DNA from: an uncultured Clostridia bacterium
Lineage (GTDB): Bacteria; Bacillota; Clostridia; TANB77; CAG-508
NCBI GenBank assembly: GCA_904419495.1
Contig: CAJFRV010000006.1
Span: forward strand, 1 to 53,650
Length of the DNA: 53,650 nt
Direction: 5' to 3'
The position numbers and the translations under genes were made by a program. Below the pieces are notes generated by a model. The model had not been told where the DNA came from, searched no databases, and was given only the letters and a program-made list of their open reading frames with translations. Position 1 is the first letter of the stretch. Each line of letters begins with the position of its first letter. Positions 24,783 through 32,515 of the stretch are shown piece by piece.

Positions 24783-24951
24783 AATAGATATAGTATAACA
24801 GATAAAAAAGAAAATAACAAATATACTTTTTTATTTATGATGGCAACAATGGTAGTTAACAAAGAAGATTGTATGGAAAAATGAAAACGTTTAATAGCAG
24901 GAGAGTATATAGAGCTAAATGTTTTATAACATTTAGATTTATATAGTGGTA

Positions 24952-25107
24952 CTATTTATTTTTTTTATCAAAGAATTTAGATTTTAAATAATCTATTATA
25001 ATGCATACAATCATAGAAAATAGACACAAAATAATAAATATAAGAATTAGTTTGATTTGTTCTTCTTTTGGTAATGCATATAAATAAAATAAATAATTGG
25101 TAATCAT
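24952..25107 (-). CDS. 51-aa single-TM membrane protein
   Basis: Reads MITNYLFYLYALPKEEQIKL, then a hydrophobic helix (LIFIILCLFSMIVCIIIDYL, about residues 22-41) and a basic tail KSKFFDKKNK. AAAGGTGG lies 7 nt upstream of the ATG, which supports real translation. It lies downstream of, and on the same strand as, the XRE gene at 25224. No homologue recognised. The XRE/small-membrane-protein arrangement resembles small toxin or phage-lysogeny modules, but this is a guess. Confidence 0.6.
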   Translation of the reverse strand: MITNYLFYLYALPKEEQIKLILIFIILCLFSMIVCIIIDYLKSKFFDKKNK

Positions 25108-25223
25108 ATTTTATTCCACCTTTTACAATATTTTCTATAAAATATTGTATGCAAGACTAAAGAATAAATCAATATAATATATTCAAAAAAATACAAAAAA
25201 CACAAAAACATTCAAGAAAACGA

Positions 25224-25559
25224 TTAATTTTTTATGAAAATAGCAATATCTTTAAGTATACTTATCGCTTTTTCAATTTCTTCATCATTGTAATTATTTA
25301 ATAATTGTTTCGTTTTATTAATAGCATTATCATCAAGACCATATAAAATGTAATCAGCAGAATGTCCACTAATATCTCTGAGCTTTTTTATACTTCTATA
25401 AACTAAATTACCTCTGCCTTCTTCTACTAATCCTAAAAATTGACTAGATACACCAATTTCTTTTGCTAATTGTGTTTTATTCATATGAAGTTCATTTTCT
25501 CTAATATATTTAATTCTTTTACCTCTTAAAATTTGTTCATTATTTTCTAAATTATTCAT
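25224..25559 (-). CDS. XRE-family regulator with C-terminal helical extension
   Basis: 111 aa. HTH: KRIKYIRENELHMNKTQLAK, EIGVSSQFLGLVEEGRGN and LRDISGHSADYILYG. The C-terminal 40 residues (ctQLLNNYNDEEIEKAISIL) resemble the helical dimerisation tail of XRE regulators in Clostridia. AAAGGA lies before the start. The small membrane protein is downstream and the Spo0A-type response regulator is divergent, 140 bp away. Confidence 0.85.
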   Translation of the reverse strand: MNNLENNEQILRGKRIKYIRENELHMNKTQLAKEIGVSSQFLGLVEEGRGNLVYRSIKKLRDISGHSADYILYGLDDNAINKTKQLLNNYNDEEIEKAISILKDIAIFIKN

Positions 25560-25699
25560 AATAATAAATCCTTTCTATTCAAATTTAAAATAATTTTATA
25601 ATATAAAATATTCAACGACATGGTAAAATATTTTGTAGAATTATAGAATTTTATAGCAAAATATGGTATATTATGAGAAAAAAGAAAGGATGAATACGG

Positions 25700-26488
25700 A
25701 TGATAACAAAAACTATGAAAATACTTATAATAGAAGATGATGTAACTGATTGTAATAATTTTATAACTAATGCTAAAAATAGAAATGATGTAGAGATAGT
25801 TGAAATCACTGACTCAGATATTGAAGGGCTAAAATATGCAAAAGCAAAACATCCAGATGGTATAATTTTAGATTTAGAATTAAATAATAGTATGACTGGT
25901 AACTTAGACTCTTTAAACTTTTTATCAGAATTGAAAAAACTAGATCTACAATATAAACCAATTATTATTGTCACAACACATATAAAGTCTAAAAGAGTAT
26001 ATGATACACTTCATAATGATGGAGCAGACATGATATTATATAAAAATCATCCAAGATATTCTGCCAATTATGTATTTAATAAATTTATGGATTTAAGAGA
26101 TATGAAACCGTCAAAAACAGTAGAAACATTGAAAGAAGAAATACAAAACAGTAAGGAAAGAATATCAGCTTATATTGTTAAAGAATTAGATTTAATAGGA
26201 ATACCAGCGAAAATGGTAGGTAGAAAATATATACATGATGCTATTACGTATTTGATTGAAAATAAGGGAGACAATGAAAATGTTATAAGATATTTAACAA
26301 AAGTATATAAAAAATCAGGAAATACAATTACAAATGGTATACAAAATGCAATTATGCATGCATGGAATAGAACAGCAGTTGATGATTTATTAGAACATTA
26401 TAAAGCTAGAGTAAATCCAGAAACTGGAGTACCAACACCTATGGAATTTATATATTATTATGTAGAAAAAATAGAAAGAGAGATATAA
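25700..26488 (+). CDS. Response regulator with Spo0A-type C-terminal domain
   Basis: 262 aa. Receiver domain: KILIIEDDVTDC (acidic pair), GIILDLELN (phospho-acceptor Asp about 60), IIVTTH (Thr) and MILYKNH (Lys), all expected residues present. Residues about 150-262 are a Spo0A_C DNA-binding domain: IVKELDLIGIPAKMVGRKYIHDAITYLI, ITNGIQNAIMHAWNR and the end PTPMEFIYYYVEKI. It is not Spo0A itself by context. A 16-aa peptide and a GHKL kinase follow on the same strand, so it is probably the output regulator of a peptide-responsive two-component system. Confidence 0.88.
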   Translation: MITKTMKILIIEDDVTDCNNFITNAKNRNDVEIVEITDSDIEGLKYAKAKHPDGIILDLELNNSMTGNLDSLNFLSELKKLDLQYKPIIIVTTHIKSKRVYDTLHNDGADMILYKNHPRYSANYVFNKFMDLRDMKPSKTVETLKEEIQNSKERISAYIVKELDLIGIPAKMVGRKYIHDAITYLIENKGDNENVIRYLTKVYKKSGNTITNGIQNAIMHAWNRTAVDDLLEHYKARVNPETGVPTPMEFIYYYVEKIEREI

Positions 26489-26651
26489 AAAAGTTTAAAT
26501 TTGTTATATAGAGGAAACTTTTATATAGAATTAAGATAAAAACAGATTAATAGTTATGAACATATTATAGATGTCAAAAAATGTTTTGATATTTATAATA
26601 TGTTTTTTTTAATATTTGACGTTTTTTCACCAATTTTTCTTATCACAACAT

Positions 26652-26715
26652 ACCGTCTTTTTTTTATAGGAAGATGGTAATTTTTTATTTGTAGAAGGTA
26701 ATAACTTTCTACAAA
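26652..26715 (+). promoter_or_regulatory. Terminator-like hairpin plus second hairpin before the peptide gene
   Basis: ACCGTCTT (26652-26659) pairs with AAGATGGT and is followed by AATTTTTTATTT, a terminator-like structure after the response regulator gene. Directly after it TTTGTAGAA (26688-26696) pairs perfectly with TTCTACAAA (26707-26715), ending 10 nt before the ribosome site of the 16-aa peptide. This could be a terminator followed by a leader hairpin that affects peptide translation. Confidence 0.55.
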
Positions 26716-26740
26716 TGCAGAAGAAAAGGTGGTGAGAAAT

Positions 26741-26791
26741 ATGTTAGATTGGTTTGATGCAATGGTAAAATGGCTTAGCTATTGGTTATAA
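26741..26791 (+). CDS. 16-aa Trp-rich peptide MLDWFDAMVKWLSYWL
   Basis: ATG 26741 to TAA 26791 follows a strong AAGGTGGTGAG site at 6-7 nt. The peptide has three Trp in 16 residues, is amphipathic and has no leader. It lies between a Spo0A-type response regulator and a GHKL kinase with a multi-helix membrane domain. The arrangement suggests a secreted or membrane-acting signal peptide sensed by the kinase. I know no family for it. The good ribosome site and position are the evidence. Confidence 0.55.
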   Translation: MLDWFDAMVKWLSYWL

Positions 26792-26893
26792 AAAATATGT
26801 ATTAATAAGGTAAGAGATGATTGATAAAATATTGATTATCTCTTTATTTTTTTATATAATTAAAATTAAAATAACAATAGAAGGAATAGAAAA

Positions 26894-28378
26894 ATGGAAT
26901 TTATAATGGGATTAGGAGATATAAAGAACGTAGAAGATATCATAAAAATTTTTTACATAATTGTTTTTACACATTATATGAATTTTAAACTTATTAATAA
27001 AAAGTTAGAAATAAATGTAAAAAACATTTTAATAATCGTTTTAAGTATATTTGTAAATATTATAATATATAAAATTATGAGAAATGCATTAGGATTGTCA
27101 TTTAGTATTATTTTTATAATTTTATTAATAAGTATATCATTTAAAAAAATTTCAAAGTATAGATTTCCATATTCACTATTAGTAACAGTAATATCTTTAA
27201 CTATAAATTATATAATATTTTCATTAAGTGTAATTGTAGCATTTATTCCGATAATTTTGCTTAATATACAGAATACATATATAGGATTGATTTTTATCTT
27301 AATTATAAATTTGATTTTTACAGTAAGTTTTTATAAAATAAAAAGATTTAAAAAAGGATTTATATTCTTACAGAAAAATGTACTAAATGAATATGTGGAT
27401 ATTCTTATTCTAAATATTAGTGTAGTAGTATTATTTTGTACAATAATATTATCAAATTATGACAAAATGATTGGTAGAAAAGCATATATAAGTTTAATCA
27501 TTTTATCAATCATCATGTTCATAACTATCCAAAAGTCATTACAGCTATACTATAAACAAAAACTACAAGAAAGAGAAGTAGCAGACATAAAAGAAGAAAT
27601 AAAAAGCAAAGATAGAGAAATAAAAGAATTAGAAAAAGAGAACTTAAAACTCAATAAAATAAATCATTCATTATCACATAAGATAAAATCAATAGAATAT
27701 GAATTAGACCAAACAGTAATAAAAGCAGACACGCAAAAAGAAAAAGACTTAAAGAATAAAGTAGAGAATTTATCTAAAGAAATGCAAAGCGGGATAGTAC
27801 CAGTAGAATTAAGTAAAACTAATATAGCAGAAATAGATAGCATGTTAGAATATATGCAATCAGAATGTATAAAGAATAAAATAGATTTTCAATTACAAGT
27901 AAGTGGAAATATTCATCATATGGTAAATACATATATTCAAAAAGAGAATATGGAAATTTTACTAGCAGACCTTATAAAGAATGCAATCATAGCTATTAAT
28001 CATTCCGAAAACATTAATAAAAGTATCCTTGTAAGATTAGGAATAATAGAAGGATTTTATAGTTTGTATATTTATGATTCTGGTATAGAATTTGAAATAG
28101 ATACCTTAATAAATATAGGGAATAAACCAAGTACAACACATAAAAATGATGGTGGAACAGGAATGGGATTTATGAATACTTTTGATACATTAAGAAAATA
28201 TAAAGCAAGTATTGTAGTTTGTGAGTATGGAAAACCATCAGAAGAAAGATTTACAAAACTTATAAAAATTATATTTGATAAGAAGAACGAATATAAAATA
28301 TCTTCATATCGCAATGAAGAAATTAGAGAAAAAGATTTTGAAAAGAGAATAAAGATATCAAAAGAATCAACATATTAA
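26894..28378 (+). CDS. GHKL-type sensor histidine kinase, multi-TM
   Basis: 494 aa. About six hydrophobic segments fill residues 10-215 (for example IIVLSIFVNIIIYKIM, SIIFIILLISISF, IPIILLNIQNTYIGLIFIL). A coiled coil follows (about 220-265), then a region with LSHKIKSIEYEL as candidate H-box. The ATPase domain has DLIKNAIIAINHS (N box), LYIYDSGIEFE (G1) and THKNDGGTGMGFMNT (G2). This is the AgrC/GHKL class that senses peptides. It starts 103 nt after the 16-aa peptide. An A-run of terminator type follows the stop. Confidence 0.87.
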   Translation: MEFIMGLGDIKNVEDIIKIFYIIVFTHYMNFKLINKKLEINVKNILIIVLSIFVNIIIYKIMRNALGLSFSIIFIILLISISFKKISKYRFPYSLLVTVISLTINYIIFSLSVIVAFIPIILLNIQNTYIGLIFILIINLIFTVSFYKIKRFKKGFIFLQKNVLNEYVDILILNISVVVLFCTIILSNYDKMIGRKAYISLIILSIIMFITIQKSLQLYYKQKLQEREVADIKEEIKSKDREIKELEKENLKLNKINHSLSHKIKSIEYELDQTVIKADTQKEKDLKNKVENLSKEMQSGIVPVELSKTNIAEIDSMLEYMQSECIKNKIDFQLQVSGNIHHMVNTYIQKENMEILLADLIKNAIIAINHSENINKSILVRLGIIEGFYSLYIYDSGIEFEIDTLINIGNKPSTTHKNDGGTGMGFMNTFDTLRKYKASIVVCEYGKPSEERFTKLIKIIFDKKNEYKISSYRNEEIREKDFEKRIKISKESTY

Positions 28379-28392
28379 TAAAAAAGTGTTAT

Positions 28393-28428
28393 AAAAAGTA
28401 GTACATTTAAGGTTTTGCACTACTTTTT
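28393..28428 (+). terminator. Terminator after the GHKL kinase
   Basis: AAAAAGTAGT (28393-28402) pairs with ACTACTTTTT (28419-28428), 15 nt after the stop. Confidence 0.85.
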
Positions 28429-28438
28429 ATTATTGTAT

Positions 28439-28535
28439 AGGAAAAATCGAAGATTTTTCTGTATACAACAAGGTTAAGTTTCCTTAGGCTGTGCATATTT
28501 GCGAAGCAAAATGCACATATGGCGAAGCCACTTTT
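28439..28535 (-). other. Three tandem small hairpins with UUCG-like loops downstream of dGTPase gene
   Basis: GAAAAATC-GAA-GATTTTTC, GTGCAT-ATTTGC-GAAG-CAAAAT-GCAC and TGGC-GAA-GCCA occur within 100 bp. On the minus strand each loop reads CTTCG, a stable tetraloop context. They lie in the 3' region of the dGTPase transcript and could protect or end it. Confidence 0.55.
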
Positions 28536-28544
28536 CTTATTAAC

Positions 28545-29756
28545 TTAAAACCCAATGATATCATTGTAAATTTCAATAGCAAACTTGTCTGTCATACCAG
28601 AAATATAATAAATAATACATTTATAAAAATCTTTCTCATTATTAAAATCAAAAATAATATCATTAATTAATTTTAATTGTTTTCGATTTCCTAAATCATA
28701 ATAATTAGACAAGAATCCTAAGAAACTATCATATAATTTTGGAGAAATCTTAGATAGTCTATTTTTTAAAGTGGTTATAGTATTTTCTTTATCATAACAA
28801 GACTTTAAAGTATTATAAATTTCATTTAAAATTAATTCGAAATATTTAATAGATGGTTGCAATCTATCTGAATAATATATATTTCTATAATTAAAAGCTT
28901 TAATTTGATTTAGTAAATCAAAAGCTTCTTCTGAAAAACATAATCCTTTATCAGGTGAAGAATTTTTTACTAGATCACATACTAAATAATTGATAATAGC
29001 GGTATTGTTAATTTTCTTTTCTGGCAAGTCATAATGTAAAAGTTTATATAATTCATTTAAATGTTCATCAATAATACCTAGACTGATAGCATCTTCGATA
29101 TCTCTACCAATATAAGAAATTTTATCAGAAATTTTTACAACACACCCTTCCCATGTGTATGGAGCATATTGGTTAGGTTTAGTGTAGGTTGATAAATCAA
29201 TATATTCTTGTCTAGGTTTTATAGCGTTTTCATCAATTTCACCACAATGAGAAATAATACCATCTCTTACGGCATAAGTAAGACTTAAATTATCTTTAAA
29301 CTTTTCTTTGTTCTCTAACAATTCTATATATTCTACAAATTCCAAACCATTTTTTTCATGCCAAAAAGTACATTCTAAGTCTCTTTGAGAAATCATAGAT
29401 AAAATTTTTTCACCAGCATGTCCAAAAGGACTATGACCTATATCATGAGCAACAGAAATTGCCTTTGTTAACTCTGTATTTAATCCTAAATAACTAGCAA
29501 TTGTGTAACTAATTGATTCTACATGTGCAACATGTTCGCTTCTGGTGCAAATATGATCACTTTCAGGAGAAAAAAACACTTGTGTTTTATGTTTTAATCT
29601 TTTATAAGCATTACAGTGAATAATTCTAGTATAGTCTCTATCAAAGACAGAACGAATATCTTCTGGACTTGTTGGTAGAGCTTTTTTTCGTCTGGAAATG
29701 TTTTCCCAATTAGGATGATTTTGATTTGCAGCATAATATTTAAATAAATTTTTCAT
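28545..29756 (-). CDS. dgt: dGTPase-like deoxynucleoside triphosphate triphosphohydrolase
   Basis: 403 aa. HD motif set: DHICTRSEHVAHVESISYTI, ISVAHDIGHSPFGHAGEKI (H-D-I-G-H-x-P-F-G-H), then GIISHCGEID and ISDKISYIGRDIEDA. N-terminal FDRDYTRIIHCNAYKRLKHK matches the Dgt/YpgQ-like dNTPase family. It hydrolyses dNTPs to deoxynucleoside and triphosphate, controlling pools or limiting phages. Monocistronic here, with a hairpin-rich 3' region. Confidence 0.93.
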   Translation of the reverse strand: MKNLFKYYAANQNHPNWENISRRKKALPTSPEDIRSVFDRDYTRIIHCNAYKRLKHKTQVFFSPESDHICTRSEHVAHVESISYTIASYLGLNTELTKAISVAHDIGHSPFGHAGEKILSMISQRDLECTFWHEKNGLEFVEYIELLENKEKFKDNLSLTYAVRDGIISHCGEIDENAIKPRQEYIDLSTYTKPNQYAPYTWEGCVVKISDKISYIGRDIEDAISLGIIDEHLNELYKLLHYDLPEKKINNTAIINYLVCDLVKNSSPDKGLCFSEEAFDLLNQIKAFNYRNIYYSDRLQPSIKYFELILNEIYNTLKSCYDKENTITTLKNRLSKISPKLYDSFLGFLSNYYDLGNRKQLKLINDIIFDFNNEKDFYKCIIYYISGMTDKFAIEIYNDIIGF

Positions 29757-29890
29757 AATAAAACTCCTTTTTTGTATATAAAATAGTGTATAATAAAAAA
29801 AGCAAAAAGTCTATAAATAAAGATAAAAATTAAATATTGAAAATATGAGTAGGTAGTAGTATAATGAAAAAAACTAAGGGAGGGATAAAA

Positions 29891-30013
29891 ATGTTACATG
29901 TTATCAAAGATGATTTTGATGAAAGTCCAGAAGATATTTTAAATTCTATAAATAATATGTTAAAAAAGAAAGAAGAAAACAAAGAAGAAAATAATGAAGA
30001 TAATAAAGAATAG
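29891..30013 (+). CDS. 40-aa acidic small protein
   Basis: Begins MLHVIKDDFDESPEDILNSI and ends in a Lys/Glu/Asn-rich tail. GGGAGGG (29879-29885) lies 5 nt upstream of the ATG. It lies 30 nt before the P-loop kinase gene and is probably co-transcribed. No family recognised; it may be a real small protein, as the first 20 residues have non-repetitive composition. Confidence 0.55.
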   Translation: MLHVIKDDFDESPEDILNSINNMLKKKEENKEENNEDNKE

Positions 30014-30043
30014 AAAAATAAATAATTTTAAGGGGAGTAGAAA

Positions 30044-30619
30044 ATGGCAAATTCAAAGTTAATTGTGGTAGAAGGAGCACAAGGTGCAGGAAAAACAACA
30101 GTAACAGATTTTTTAAGATATTCACTAAGTTATACAAATTTATATAGATTGTGTGGAACTTCTGATAGTTCTATAGAGGGTAAGAAAAAAGCAGAAGAGA
30201 TGTATATTAATTTATTAGAATATATTAAAAAGATGGAAAACAAAAGTATTAATTTGTTATTTGATAGAACTTTTTTTACAGAAGAAAATTATTGCAGATT
30301 AGGGAAAAAAGATTATACATTTACAGATGTATATGAGAAGTTATTAGAAGATTTCAGTAAACTAGATTTTGAAATATATTATATAACCCTATATTTAGAA
30401 GATACACAAAAATATCATACTAGACTAGACAGAAAAGATAAAGCAGCTTTCAAAAATTCAAAATTTGAAGCAGAAAATAGTATTCGACAACAAGAAGTAT
30501 ATTTAAAAATGGCAGATGAAATAAAGGAAAGGTATCCGAATATAAAAGTAATTAATATTGCAAATGATAGAGATTTTGAAGAAACAAAAAAAGAATTGCG
30601 AAAAATTATAGGATATTAG
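30044..30619 (+). CDS. P-loop nucleoside/nucleotide kinase-like protein
   Basis: 191 aa. Walker A is IVVEGAQGAGKTTVTDFL (residues about 6-23). INLLFDRTFFTEENYCRLG has the D-R-T/F switch seen in dNK and dTMP-kinase-like proteins, and TLYLEDTQKYHTRLDRKDK resembles a LID region. It probably phosphorylates a nucleoside or nucleotide, but the exact substrate cannot be called. Confidence 0.75.
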   Translation: MANSKLIVVEGAQGAGKTTVTDFLRYSLSYTNLYRLCGTSDSSIEGKKKAEEMYINLLEYIKKMENKSINLLFDRTFFTEENYCRLGKKDYTFTDVYEKLLEDFSKLDFEIYYITLYLEDTQKYHTRLDRKDKAAFKNSKFEAENSIRQQEVYLKMADEIKERYPNIKVINIANDRDFEETKKELRKIIGY

Positions 30620-30728
30620 AATAAAGAGAAAAACAAAGAAAATAAGAGAAAATAAATGAAAAAGCAAAAAATAGAATTACCAGAAACAGGGAAAATACAT
30701 CATAGGTAAAATGTAGCAAAAATGAAAT

Positions 30729-30758
30729 TTGTCATATTTTTATTATATACTGTATAAT
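30729..30758 (+). promoter_or_regulatory. Sigma-A type promoter of the large structured RNA
   Basis: TTGTCA (30729-30734) and TATAAT (30753-30758) are spaced 18 nt. Transcription should begin near 30765. There is no start codon with a ribosome site in the following 600 nt. Confidence 0.75.
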
Positions 30759-30765
30759 ATATATC

Positions 30766-31408
30766 GATGGTGCATTATTCTAGTCATACTGAAGTTTATG
30801 AGGGTGGGGCTAAAAATCCACTAAAGGGCATATCGTTGAAGTTCTTTAAGTGTGCGCGAAACGCCAAGTTTGTGTGTGCTTAGGGAGTAAGAGATTAGGG
30901 TATTATATAATGGCATATATAAGATCTCCCTAATTTCGCGGAGGCTTAAATTAATGGTAATAAAACTGTTATACATAATTTAAGAGTAACCTGTGATGAG
31001 TGCCAAGACACAAGAAGCACAGAGTAGCCTGTCTTGAGTGAATATACTGGGATTAATCATTAGTAAAATCTAGTTTTGGCCAAATTAATTTTACTGTATT
31101 TATGAAATTATATTTGCAAAAGAGACTAGTAAACTTATCAAAGTATGTGAAGGAAAACTTCTAGAATGTTTGCTTTAATAAAAAGCATAGAGGTCTATGG
31201 ATTAAGGTACAGATTTAAGTGGCGATCTGGTGTCTATTTTATCTTATAGATATTTCCCTTAAACGGAAACGGCAATAACAGTAATGTTATGCGGGAAATA
31301 GAGAAATTCGACCAGACCTAAACTGTAAAATTTACTTAGACTTTTGCCATCTTAAACTAAAAATAAAAGAAGAGGAAATCTTGGGAAAACTCGAGCATTT
31401 CCTCTTTT
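30766..31408 (+). ncRNA. Large structured noncoding RNA, ~640 nt, class not identified
   Basis: A region with higher G+C than its surroundings, no open frame, a promoter at the left and a terminator at the right. Helices visible: AGATTAGGG (30892-30900) with CCCTAATTT (30928-30936); CAAGACA (31004-31010) with TGTCTTG (31030-31036); TCTATTT (31233-31239) with AAATAGA (31296-31302), enclosing a GCAATAAC/GTTATGC hairpin (31272-31292); and AGGTCT (31191-31196) with AGACCT (31314-31319). It is not tmRNA, RNase P, SRP RNA or 6S by the motifs I know. Size and setting recall large ornate RNAs such as ROOL or OLE, but I cannot confirm membership. Confidence 0.7.
31370..31408 (+). terminator. Terminator of the large structured RNA
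   Basis: AAGAGGAAAT (31370-31379) pairs with ATTTCCTCTT (31397-31406), ending in TTTT. Confidence 0.85.
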
Positions 31409-31416
31409 GAATGTCA

Positions 31417-31430
31417 ATGGGGACGGAGAA
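31417..31430. repeat. Partial GGGGACGGAG repeat arm
   Basis: ATGGGGACGGAGAA matches the core of the inverted repeats at 23.7 and 39.4 kb, but the right arm is not present in recognisable form. Probably a decayed copy. Confidence 0.5.
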
Positions 31431-31534
31431 TTTTGACAGCTTTATAATATGAATCGAAACTATAGATTATTAGTAACTTAAAAAGTTGTTTATGTCCCAT
31501 TTAGCAACCTAAAAAAGAAAGGATAGAAATAAAA

Positions 31535-32252
31535 TTGAAAGAAAAAACTAAAAAAGAAAAAGGAAAACCGTGTAAAGAGGAATCTGAAAAAGTAAAAAGA
31601 GAAATGAAAAAGGCAATAAGGCAGGAAAATGCAAAGACAGAAAAAGAAAATGAAAAACAAATTGAAGAAGTAAAAGAGAAAATAGAGCAAAACAGGAGAA
31701 AAAAAGAAAAAGAAAAAAAGAAGGATGAAAATATAAAATGGTTTGTAGAAGTTTTTATAATGACTTTTATATTATCAATTGTGTTTTCATATATATCTAC
31801 AAATGGAGTATCCAATTTAAGTCTATTACCAGCTATATTGATTTTAGTAGCTGTTATTGCAGTAGGTATTATATTTGATATTATAGGTGTAGCTGTTACT
31901 GTTGCAGACGAAAATGAGTTTCATGCAAAAGCAACAAAAAAAGTAAAAGGATCAAAAGATTCTATTAAATTAATTAGAAATGCACCTAGAGTAGCTAATA
32001 TTTGTGCAGATGTTATTGGGGATATCTGCCGGAGTACTAAGTGGTGCTATTAGTGCATTAATTGCTGTAAAAATTACTAATCAATTTGGTTTGAGTTTTG
32101 ATGTACAATTTTTATTAAGTGCTTTAGTTTCAGCTCTAACAGTTGGTGGGAAGGCATTAGGAAAAAATGTTGCAAATAATAATTCAACAAAGATTGTTCA
32201 TGCAGTTGGAGTGTTATTTAATAAAGTTAGTTTAAAAAAAGATAAAAAATAA
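31535..32252 (+). CDS. DUF21/CorB-like membrane protein, +1 recoding at CGG
   Basis: Read as 31535-32029 joined to 32031-32252 it is 238 aa. The start is TTG, 11 nt after AAAGGA. The first 65 residues are a highly charged Lys/Glu helix. TM helices follow (WFVEVFIMTFILSIVFSYIS, LLPAILILVAVIAVGIIFDI), then VTVADENEFHAKATKKVKGS, NAPRVANICADVIGDIC-GVLSGAISALIAVKI, and a last hydrophobic part. The VADENEFH...VIGDICG pattern is one I know from DUF21-like proteins of Clostridia. In the zero frame the ORF reads TGC CGG AGT and stops after a few codons; dropping one C gives D-I-C-G-V. Confidence 0.75.
32030..32032 (+). other. Candidate +1 recoding site (CGG codon) in the membrane protein
   Basis: Context ATC TGC CGG AGT. 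Skipping the C gives TGC-(C)-GGA-GTA = C-G-V and restores the rest of the family sequence. Confidence 0.7.
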
Positions 32253-32284
32253 TTCTGGAAAATTTAATGTATATTTAGTTTAAT

Positions 32285-32327
32285 AAAAGAAGTTTCTTAG
32301 AGTTAAGTACTCTAAGAAACTTCTTTT
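32285..32327 (+). terminator. Strong hairpin terminator (19-bp stem)
   Basis: AAAAGAAGTTTCTTAGAGT (32285-32303) pairs perfectly with 32309-32327 across a TAAGT loop, ending in TTTT. It terminates the membrane protein gene. Confidence 0.9.
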
Positions 32328-32515
32328 ATCTTAATAATAGCAATAAAATAGCATAAAGTCAATTGAAAAAGAAAAAGTTTTATAGCTTAAATGAAATGTA
32401 TAGTGAATATAATTAACAAAGTAAATATACCCAAGAAATACATTTATTTCAATACTTTTATGGACTTATAGATTCTTAGAGTACTTAACTTTAAGAGTGG
32501 ATAAGGAGGATAAAA

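Noticed and set aside
28439..28535. Insertion sequence end or phage attachment site
   Set aside because: The short palindromes do not form terminal repeats around a gene and have no direct repeat.
30766..31408. tmRNA, RNase P RNA, 6S RNA or group II intron
   Set aside because: No tmRNA GGGG...GGATTCGACA start or tag frame, no RNase P GAGGAAAGTCC motif, and far too long for 6S. A GTGCGCG stretch recalls a group II 5' end, but no domain V hairpin is visible.
31490..31815. Minus-strand frames opposite the DUF21-like gene
   Set aside because: Phe/Ser-rich shadows of the Lys/Glu-rich N-terminus of the plus-strand gene.
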